From assembly GCA_031284275.1 (NCBI GenBank), contig JAITAD010000071.1, positions 1 to 44,315 on the forward strand: DNA of 44,315 nt, given 5' to 3'. Under the pieces are notes generated by a model that searched no databases, was not told where the DNA came from, and was given only the letters and a program-made list of their open reading frames with translations. The position numbers and the translations under genes were made by a program. Positions 18,481 through 24,254 of this stretch are shown here, piece after piece; position 1 is the stretch's first letter, and the number at the start of each line of letters is the position of its first letter. Origin of the DNA: Tannerellaceae bacterium (lineage in GTDB: Bacteria > Bacteroidota > Bacteroidia > Bacteroidales > Tannerellaceae).

Positions 18481-19504
18481 GACGATACGGGAAAACTGCT
18501 CCCTGCTGCGGTACAACACTTTTCGCTTCGACGTAGCGGCGCGATACTTCGTTGAGTATGACTCTGAGGCGGAGTTGGAACGACTCCTCGTCGATGAATA
18601 TTTCAACGCCTCCACTTCTCTGCACATCGGCAGAGGCAGTAACCTCCTTTTTCTCGGAGACTATTCGGGCATCATCCTCCATTCTGCTATCAAGGGAATG
18701 GATATCGACGGCGCAGGCGATGATATCCTCCTCCGTACAGGCGCCGGAGAGCTGTGGGACGACGTCGTCGCTTTCGCTCTCGAACGCGGATGGGGAAGCC
18801 CCGAAAACCTCTCCCTCATCCCCGGTGAAGTCGGCGCCGCCGCTGTGCAGAACATCGGCGCTTACGGCGCAGAGGTCAAGGACATGATATACGCCGTAGA
18901 GGCCGTCGACAGGCACACCCGCCGTATGCACCTCTTCCCCGTGGCCGACTGCGGGTACGCCTACCGCTACAGTCGTTTCAAGGAAGAAGCATCCCCTTTC
19001 ATCATCACACGCGTCATTTTCCGTTTCGCACGTACTCCCCGTCCCTGTCGGACAGACTACGGACACCTCGCCGACGGGCTGCCCGCCAACCCTGCTCCCA
19101 TGCAGGTACGTGACGCTGTGATACGACTCCGCCGTGACAAACTCCCCGACCCCGACCGTTTGGGTAACGCTGGCAGTTTCTTCATGAACCCCATCGTCTC
19201 CGCCGAAGCCGGCGCCGCCCTTCAAGCCCGTTTCCCCGACATCCCCCTCTACTCCCTCCCCTCTACTCCCTCTTCTCTATCCTCTCCTGCTTGCAAGATA
19301 TCTGCCGGATGGCTCATCGAACGATGCGGACTCAAAGGCTTCCGGCAGGGAGACGCCGGCGTGAGCGAGCGACAAGCCCTTGTCCTCGTCAATCACGGTA
19401 AGGCCTCCGGACAGGACATCGCCCGACTCGCCGCCCACGTCGCCCGTGAAGTCTACGCCCGTTTCGGCGTCACCCTCCACCCCGAAGTAAAGTACATTGG
19501 GTAG
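18479..19504 (+). CDS. murB: UDP-N-acetylenolpyruvoylglucosamine reductase
   Basis: MurB reduces the enolpyruvyl group with NADPH and FAD to make UDP-MurNAc, an early cytoplasmic step of peptidoglycan synthesis. The 341-residue product is a type I enzyme. The FAD loop is HIGRGSNLLFLGDYSG. LIPGEVGAAAVQNIGAYGAE, CGYAYRYSRFK, GNAGSFFMNPIVS (the catalytic serine region) and CGLKGFRQGDAGVSERQALV follow. A low-complexity insert (LYSLPSTPSSLSSP) comes from a pyrimidine-rich stretch holding a perfect 14-bp tandem duplication (19245-19258 and 19259-19272). It begins 22 nt after porZ. No promoter is recognised, so it is probably read from upstream. Confidence 0.96.
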   Translation: MTIRENCSLLRYNTFRFDVAARYFVEYDSEAELERLLVDEYFNASTSLHIGRGSNLLFLGDYSGIILHSAIKGMDIDGAGDDILLRTGAGELWDDVVAFALERGWGSPENLSLIPGEVGAAAVQNIGAYGAEVKDMIYAVEAVDRHTRRMHLFPVADCGYAYRYSRFKEEASPFIITRVIFRFARTPRPCRTDYGHLADGLPANPAPMQVRDAVIRLRRDKLPDPDRLGNAGSFFMNPIVSAEAGAALQARFPDIPLYSLPSTPSSLSSPACKISAGWLIERCGLKGFRQGDAGVSERQALVLVNHGKASGQDIARLAAHVAREVYARFGVTLHPEVKYIG

Positions 19505-19567
19505 CTGTCATTCACTCCTCCCCTCATCTTCCCCTGTTTCCCATACCTCTGATTTCGCCGTATCGGT

Positions 19568-19640
19568 TATCTTTGCAGAGTTACTATTTTCATATACTAG
19601 GAGATGGGGGATATGTGAATACCCCTCATCTCCGCTTTTT
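19568..19640 (+). ncRNA. Candidate short RNA: perfect -7 box followed by intrinsic terminator
   Basis: TATCTTTG (19568-19575) matches TAnnTTTG exactly. About 25 nt later, bases 19600-19610 pair with 19622-19633: GGAGATG and GGGG against CCCC and CATCTCC, with one bulged A. The loop is 11 nt and the stem is followed by GCTTTTT. Transcription from the box would give an RNA of about 60 nt. The site lies between murB and a convergent gene, so nothing downstream on this strand would be served by the promoter. The hairpin may equally be just the murB terminator, with the box a coincidence. It matches no RNA family known to me. Confidence 0.4.
19600..19640 (+). terminator. Intrinsic terminator after murB
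   Basis: An 11-12 bp G-rich stem with an 11-nt loop is followed by GCTTTTT (T-run 19636-19640), a good rho-independent terminator for plus-strand transcription. It ends 12 nt before the stop of the convergent minus-strand gene. On the minus strand the stem is followed by CTAGTATATG, with no T-run, so it should act in one direction only. Confidence 0.75.
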
Positions 19641-19651
19641 ATGTGAAATGG

Positions 19652-20419
19652 TCATCTCATACCGCTTACCGCCTTGTATATCTCCCTCACAGTCTCGTCT
19701 GCCAACATGGACAGATGGTCCTCCATTACCTTGACGTCTCCCCGTACCATCGGACCCGTCTGAGCCGCTGTCGGATGCAACGCATGAACCTTGGCCGCCG
19801 TCTCGTCTATGAGCGGCAGCAACAGGCGGCCGTCCAGCCCCTGCTCTTCAAGTAGTCGAAAGGCGACGGCATACATCCGGTTCGTGAAATTGCATGCGAA
19901 GACGGCCGCCGGATGCAGTCGCCGACGTTGCGCCGACGACAGGTCGTGTACTTCCGACGACAACCGCTCTGCCACCGCTCGCAACGCCGCCGACGTCGCT
20001 TCCGAACACCCCTCGATAAATAACGGTATCGATGCGAAAGAGATCGTCCGCCCTTTGCTGAACGTCTGTAGCGGATAAATCACGCCGTATTGCTCTGTCG
20101 CTCCCGCAAATACTTCCATCGGCATACACCCCGATGTATGTATCCACGTCCCTCCGTTAGGGCGCATCCCCCCGATGACCTCCGGCAGCGCATCGTCACG
20201 CACCGCAAAGACATACAGATCTCCGTCGTCACGTACTGCCTCAAGTCTGTCCGTCCATTCGCAGCCCAATCGACAGCCCAATGACGAGGCCGATGTTGCC
20301 GTTCGGCTGTATACCTGAATTATGTCGAACCCCGCCTCCTGCATCGACGCCGACAGACATGTCGCCAGATTCCCCGCCCCGATAAACACGACCCCCTTTT
20401 CTCCGCTCCGTTTTTCCAC
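19652..20419 (-). CDS. DUF2520 / Rossmann-like oxidoreductase (ProC-related fold)
   Basis: The 255-residue product begins with a dinucleotide-binding fold (VVFIGAGNLATCLSASMQEA: GxGxxA type, then QVYSRT). A helical C-terminal domain of the DUF2520 kind follows (VIYPLQTFSKG, LHPAAVFACNFTNRMYAVA, GPMVRGDVKVMEDHLSML). Families with this layout resemble pyrroline-5-carboxylate reductase and 6-phosphogluconate dehydrogenase relatives, but the substrate of DUF2520 proteins is not established to my knowledge. It begins 15 nt downstream of the TonB receptor stop and is probably co-transcribed with it, though the two need not be functionally linked. Confidence 0.8.
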   Translation of the reverse strand: MEKRSGEKGVVFIGAGNLATCLSASMQEAGFDIIQVYSRTATSASSLGCRLGCEWTDRLEAVRDDGDLYVFAVRDDALPEVIGGMRPNGGTWIHTSGCMPMEVFAGATEQYGVIYPLQTFSKGRTISFASIPLFIEGCSEATSAALRAVAERLSSEVHDLSSAQRRRLHPAAVFACNFTNRMYAVAFRLLEEQGLDGRLLLPLIDETAAKVHALHPTAAQTGPMVRGDVKVMEDHLSMLADETVREIYKAVSGMR

Positions 20420-20434
20420 AGCTTCGCTTTTGTT

Positions 20435-22867
20435 TCAAAAGTCCACCATCACCCGCACGTTGAGCTGCCGCCCCGTCAGATAGTTCGGCACGGCGGACTG
20501 TTGTCCGTAGATGTCCGTCAGCCAGTAGTAGGAGTTCGTATTGTTAATATCCAAGAGATTGAACACGTCCAACGACAGCCATACATTACGCAACCCCCAC
20601 AGGGCTGTCCGGTCGAGGCCTTCTCCCGAACCGGACAGCCGATAGGAGAAGCCGAGGTCTACCCGTCGGTAAGGCGGTAACCGAAAATAGCCCTCCTCGT
20701 ATCCGCTGTGGGGCACCGTTACCGGCAAGCCGCCCGAAAGGACACCTTTCAGGGTTACGCTCAGCCGTTCGTATCGTGGAAAATAGTCATGGAAATACAG
20801 CGAGATGTTGTATCCCTGACTGTTCGGCAACGGAAGCCAATCCTTCCTGCCCCCTATCCGCTGCCGGCCGTCCATCAGCGAGAAGCTCAGCCACGAATCC
20901 ACACCCGGCACGAACTCCCCGAACAGCTTCGTATCCAACCCGCAGGCACGCCCGGTGGCGCAGTTCTCTCCGTAGTAACGTATCTTTACGTTGTCTACCG
21001 TGTAAGGGATCAGGTCTGACAGATGCTTGTAGTAAGCTTCCACCGTCAGCTTGAAATTGCGTCCGCCTACCTTGAAGGCGTAATCGCCTCCCGCAATGAT
21101 TTGCAGTGACCGTTGAGAACGCAGCTCGGCGTTGAGACTCACCGTCTCGTTGCCCTCGGCGTCCGGCGCCGTCCGGCGCAACTCCTTGTAAAACGGAGAC
21201 TGGTAATAGACGCCGCCGCTCAACCGCAGGGTGATATCCTGGTCGAAGTTGGGGATGAAGGCTGCCGAAGCGCGCGGGCTGAAGATAAACTCCTCCGTGT
21301 AGTCCCAATAGCTCCCCCGTATGCCGCCGATAAGCGTAAACAAGCCCTGAGGGCTGCGGAACTTCAGCACGTCCTGCGCATAACCGCTCATGCGGAGGCT
21401 CGACATACGGCTCTCTGCATACAGCGAGGAAAAGACGTTCACCGTCTCCCCCGTTCGGGGGATGGAGTAGCCCGATGAGTCGCGACGTTCCCATTCGTTG
21501 ATGCGGTCGCGTATCGTTTCGCTCTGTACCGATGCGCCCCATTGTATCGTGTTGCCGCGCAGCCGTACCGAGCCGCTGTGTCCGACGGTCAGCGCCGTAG
21601 CTTGAAGCTTGTTGCGCGCATGTTCCAGAAAGCCGCCCACCGTGCGTGCCGCCGTTAGCGATTCTTTGTTCGGATTCACCGTACCGTGCTTCCCTATCCA
21701 GTATTCGCTCAGGATATCGTAGTTTTCCTCTTCCTGCGTACGGAAAGCCGAGACCTGAAGCGACAACTCCGTTCGTTCCGAGGCGTGGAGTTTCGCCGAC
21801 AGGGCGCCCGAGAGCGTCTCGAACCGGTCATTTTCCTGACCGCCGAAATAGACGAAGAAGTTCTGCGGGTCGTCCGCCGTCCCGAAGGAGGTCTCGCGGC
21901 TCAGGGGGCGGAAACGGTAGACGTTGCGGGAAAGGTAGCCCTGAGCGCCAAGCTCCCATTTTTCCGACGGTCGGCAGGTCACGTAGGTCTGGGCGTCCAG
22001 AAAGGCGGGGTCATATTCCGCTTCCGTATCCATCGTCGAGAGCAGCGAGCGCGCCGTCTTGTAGCGCACGCCCGTCACCTGAGTCCATCTCTTGCCGCCG
22101 CTGCCGACGTAGGCGCTGCCTCCCATCAACCCTCCGCTGACGCTTCCTTCGGTAGCACCGGGACGCTTGTAGGTGATGTCGAGTACCGAACTCATCCGGT
22201 CGCCGTAACGCGCCTCGAATCCTCCTGCCGCAAAGCGTACCGACTCCGTCATGTCCGGGTTGATGAACGTCAGCCCTTCCTGCTGTCCGGAACGGATCAG
22301 CAGCGGACGGAAGACTTCCACGCCGTTGACGTAGACCATGTTCTCGTCGAAGCTGCCGCCGCGCACCGAGTACTGCGAGCTTAGCTCGTTTCCCGACGAT
22401 ACTCCGGCGAAGGTCGCCACCAGACCCTCTATGCCTCCCCCCGCCGGATCGGGCAGGAAACGCGCCTTGCCCGCATCCAGACGCTCCATGGTGGAAAGCT
22501 GACGGTGGGAGGCCGTCACCGTCACCTCGCCGGGGGAGAAGGAGACGAAGCTCATCCGGACGTTCAGGCGCATGTCGTCGTGCAGCTCGCCGATGAGACG
22601 CTCTACCTTGCCGTAGCCGAGGCACGAAAAGGTCAGACGTACCGAATCTCCACGCGGCACTTCAAGGGCATAGTATCCTCTGCCGTCCGTTACCGTGCCG
22701 TTGAATCCGCTGCCCTTCGCCGTCACCGCCACCAGTTCGAGGGCATACCCTTCGCCGTCCCGCACATAGCCCGACACCCGTACACGTCCCGCCTCCGACA
22801 TCGCCCCTGCCGACACCGCCCATAGCGCTGCCGTACATATCCCCCATATCTTTTTCCCCTTTCCCAT
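20435..22867 (-). CDS. TonB-dependent receptor with N-terminal carboxypeptidase-like domain
   Basis: The 810-residue outer-membrane receptor has a signal peptide (MGKGKKIWGICTAALWAVSA, then GAMSEA). A carboxypeptidase-regulatory-like beta-sandwich follows (about 28-110: VRVSGYVRDGEGYALELVAV, YYALEVPRGDSVRLTFSCLG). The plug contains YVNGVEVFRPLLIRSG and MTESVRFAAGGFEARYGDRM. A 22-strand-type barrel ends in LNVRVMVDF with the terminal Phe typical of such proteins. There is no SusD partner next door, so it is more likely a metal-chelate, vitamin or peptide receptor than a glycan one; the substrate is unknown. A perfect -7 box (minus strand, 22882-22875) lies only 8 nt before the ATG, implying an almost leaderless message. 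Confidence 0.92.
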   Translation of the reverse strand: MGKGKKIWGICTAALWAVSAGAMSEAGRVRVSGYVRDGEGYALELVAVTAKGSGFNGTVTDGRGYYALEVPRGDSVRLTFSCLGYGKVERLIGELHDDMRLNVRMSFVSFSPGEVTVTASHRQLSTMERLDAGKARFLPDPAGGGIEGLVATFAGVSSGNELSSQYSVRGGSFDENMVYVNGVEVFRPLLIRSGQQEGLTFINPDMTESVRFAAGGFEARYGDRMSSVLDITYKRPGATEGSVSGGLMGGSAYVGSGGKRWTQVTGVRYKTARSLLSTMDTEAEYDPAFLDAQTYVTCRPSEKWELGAQGYLSRNVYRFRPLSRETSFGTADDPQNFFVYFGGQENDRFETLSGALSAKLHASERTELSLQVSAFRTQEEENYDILSEYWIGKHGTVNPNKESLTAARTVGGFLEHARNKLQATALTVGHSGSVRLRGNTIQWGASVQSETIRDRINEWERRDSSGYSIPRTGETVNVFSSLYAESRMSSLRMSGYAQDVLKFRSPQGLFTLIGGIRGSYWDYTEEFIFSPRASAAFIPNFDQDITLRLSGGVYYQSPFYKELRRTAPDAEGNETVSLNAELRSQRSLQIIAGGDYAFKVGGRNFKLTVEAYYKHLSDLIPYTVDNVKIRYYGENCATGRACGLDTKLFGEFVPGVDSWLSFSLMDGRQRIGGRKDWLPLPNSQGYNISLYFHDYFPRYERLSVTLKGVLSGGLPVTVPHSGYEEGYFRLPPYRRVDLGFSYRLSGSGEGLDRTALWGLRNVWLSLDVFNLLDINNTNSYYWLTDIYGQQSAVPNYLTGRQLNVRVMVDF

Positions 22868-22874
22868 ACGCTCG

Positions 22875-22882
22875 CAAAAGTA
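22875..22882 (-). promoter_or_regulatory. -7 promoter box directly before the TonB receptor
   Basis: The minus strand reads TACTTTTG, an exact TAnnTTTG match. Its last base is 8 nt before the start codon A at 22867, so transcription would start within a few bases of the ATG. The same spacing is seen at the phosphoglycerate mutase gene. Confidence 0.45.
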
Positions 22883-23000
22883 ACGAACAGTTCCTTTTCA
22901 CCCGTCCATGTCGCAGTGTACATACTTGCCGGCGGTATGGATAAAACGCTACATGCTTCAATTACTTGCATTCGCAGAAGGATTCCGTCATGCTCTTCAT

Positions 23001-23111
23001 GTGGGGGAGTGGAGGGAGGGGGGTGGTGGGAAGCGGGGAAGGGGAGGGGAAGGAAGTGGGAAGAGAAAAAAGAGAAGAGAGAAAATGGAAAGGGAAAGGG
23101 AAAAAGAGGGG
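23001..23111. repeat. Polypurine/polypyrimidine tract
   Basis: About 110 bases are almost purely G and A on the plus strand, with a handful of pyrimidines, so C/T on the minus strand. It begins right after the stop of the 47-residue membrane protein and precedes the TonB receptor. No coding sequence is supported within it; open frames through it are low-complexity and lack a recognisable start. Such tracts can form triplex DNA or pause polymerase. The rest of the 22868-23000 gap shows only the promoter box. Confidence 0.8.
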
Positions 23112-23255
23112 TTATTGTGTGGAGGGGGTGCGGTTCTGTTCTTCGAGCCATCGGTAATAACGCTTCCGGACGATGCGGTCGTAGATAACGGCGCCGATGG
23201 TGGTGGCGAAGATGAAGAAGAGGATAAAGATGCTGAGGTAATATTCCTGTATCAT
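23112..23255 (-). CDS. Tiny single-pass membrane protein
   Basis: A minus-strand frame from ATG at 23255 to TAA at 23112 encodes 47 residues. They form an N-terminal hydrophobic helix (MIQEYYLSIFILFFIFATTI, then GAVIY), followed by a strongly basic segment (DRIVRKRYYRW) and a short polar tail (LEEQNRTPSTQ). By the positive-inside rule the tail faces the cytoplasm. It starts 3 nt after the stop of the upstream 72-residue membrane protein, so the two are surely co-translated. No family is recognised. The shape recalls small accessory subunits of membrane complexes, but no such complex is encoded nearby. Confidence 0.65.
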   Translation of the reverse strand: MIQEYYLSIFILFFIFATTIGAVIYDRIVRKRYYRWLEEQNRTPSTQ

Positions 23256-23258
23256 GAC

Positions 23259-23477
23259 TTAATCTATAAAGTGGTTCAAGATGAGTATGGCCAATAATAG
23301 TGAGGCGATAACGGCGGCGGCGACGAGGGTTCGGGTGAGGTTGAAATCAAGGTGTATGGTGGGGTATATGATGCCGATGGTGATGGCGTACTTGAGTGTG
23401 TCAGTGAAGACGGCGGAGAGGTTTTTAAGGAAGCGTTGCTCCTTAAGAAAACGCTGTTCGGGGGTGAGGGGGTTCAT
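23259..23477 (-). CDS. Small two-helix membrane protein
   Basis: The 72-residue product has a charged amphipathic start (MNPLTPEQRFLKEQRFLKNL) and two hydrophobic segments (about 32-42, YAITIGIIYPT, and about 50-68, TLVAAAVIASLLLAILILN). QRFLKEQRFLKN holds a short internal repeat, QRFLK twice. A perfect -7 box (minus strand TACCTTTG, 23523-23516) lies 39 nt before the ATG, supporting expression. It is translationally linked to the 47-residue protein downstream. Function is unknown; small-helix pairs of this kind can be holin-like, toxin-like or subunits of larger complexes, and nothing here separates these. Confidence 0.65.
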   Translation of the reverse strand: MNPLTPEQRFLKEQRFLKNLSAVFTDTLKYAITIGIIYPTIHLDFNLTRTLVAAAVIASLLLAILILNHFID

Positions 23478-23515
23478 TACGGATGTTCGGTATATGCGAT
23501 GTATGGATTACGGGG

Positions 23516-23523
23516 CAAAGGTA
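23516..23523 (-). promoter_or_regulatory. -7 promoter box for the small membrane-protein pair
   Basis: The minus strand reads TACCTTTG, an exact TAnnTTTG match 39 nt before the start at 23477. A TTG lies about 18 nt further upstream on the same strand (near 23544), close to the -33 position. A second box, TACTTTTG (23708-23701), lies farther upstream inside the inverted-repeat element. Confidence 0.55.
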
Positions 23524-23648
23524 TATCCTTTTGATGCAAAAACAAGTAGTGGAAGACTCATTACTCGCTCTCACCCGCGAGGAACGCTTCATCCTCCCCT
23601 CGCCTCTCCACGCCTCCATCTCAGCGTCCCGACGCAACGCCCCGACTA

Positions 23649-23827
23649 CCGTAGTACCAAGGGAACTGTGGTGATTGCCTCTATGTTCTGTCAGCGAGTG
23701 CAAAAGTATGGGATTTTTCGAGGTTTTCCACATATCAGGCAGTGATTTTTCGCGAGCGGATATCCCTCCTCCCCCTTTGTTTACAGCCTTTCCCACACGC
23801 TTCACCACAGTTCCCTTGGAACTACGG
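23649..23827. repeat. Inverted-repeat element of about 179 bp, MITE-like
   Basis: The left arm (23649-23674) and right arm (23802-23827) are 26-bp inverted copies with one mismatch; both contain CCAAGGGAACTGTGGTGA in one orientation. About 127 bp lie between them, with no gene. The outer flanks show no obvious target-site duplication. A size under 200 bp with terminal inverted repeats and no transposase fits a miniature transposable element. A long regulatory hairpin is the alternative. The element also carries a minus-strand -7 box pointing toward the small membrane-protein genes. Confidence 0.55.
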
Positions 23828-24251
23828 TCACGCCCGCAAGGGTAAAAGCATGATAAAGAGGGGGGAACGATGAAAAGAAGGGGGAGGACGATGAAAGGCA
23901 GAGGGGGAGAGAAGAACGATGGAAGACAGTGGAAACATATATAAACTTAAAAGTGAATGCCCATGGAAAAGTATCGACGCAAGAGTATCAACCCTAAAAA
24001 GGAAGGCCTATGGATGGACACAGGATGAGAAGCCTCGAAACGTTCGTTTTGAGGGGGTTTAGCATACTAAACCCAATCAATCGGGCAACGAACACCCGTC
24101 AATCGACTAACGAAGGCCAAGCTTTCGAGAGGCAAAGGTCAAGTAATCGAGCGGGTGGAAAAGGCCAGACAAGCGGGTGGCAAACACCCATCAAGCGAGT
24201 AACTAATGCTAATCAATCAAGTAATCGGTACTAATCAATCAAGTAATTACA
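23828..24251. other. Gene-poor leader region upstream of the first BspA-like gene
   Basis: No supported gene is present. The first part (23860-23935) is purine-rich and contains GATGAAAAG-like repeats. The middle holds a perfect 8-bp palindrome (24055-24074). The last part is built of degenerate repeats of about 22 nt leading into the start codon. No TAnnTTTG promoter match was found for the downstream gene, so its promoter is unclear. A 74-codon frame at 24010-24234 is low-complexity and is not called. Confidence 0.6.
24055..24074. promoter_or_regulatory. Perfect palindrome, possible operator
   Basis: GGGTTTAG (24055-24062) and CTAAACCC (24067-24074) are perfect inverted arms around the 4-nt centre CATA. 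It lies about 180 nt before the BspA-like start, just ahead of the degenerate repeats. No T-run follows on either strand, so it is not a terminator; an operator or a 5' leader hairpin is more likely. Confidence 0.45.
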
Positions 24252-24254
24252 ATG
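24169..24254 (+). repeat. Four 22-nt direct repeats running into the BspA-like start codon
   Basis: Units at 24169-24190, 24191-24212, 24213-24234 and 24235-24254 share the core TCAA.C.AGTAA; the last two are identical over TCAATCAAGTAAT. The ATG at 24252 replaces the end of the fourth unit. More degenerate copies can be traced back to about 24075. A period of two helical turns suits a row of protein-binding sites; the A-rich, C/G-poor units also keep the ribosome-binding region unstructured. Confidence 0.6.

Noticed and set aside
22908..23297. Purine-rich plus-strand frames through the polypurine tract
   Set aside because: They encode only runs of Gly, Lys, Glu and Arg and overlap the better-supported 47-residue membrane protein on the minus strand.
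24010..24234. 74-codon frame upstream of the BspA-like gene, possible leader peptide
   Set aside because: Its sequence is only the translation of the degenerate 22-nt repeats, with Asn/Arg/Gln-rich low complexity and no start context; the repeats explain it better as DNA.
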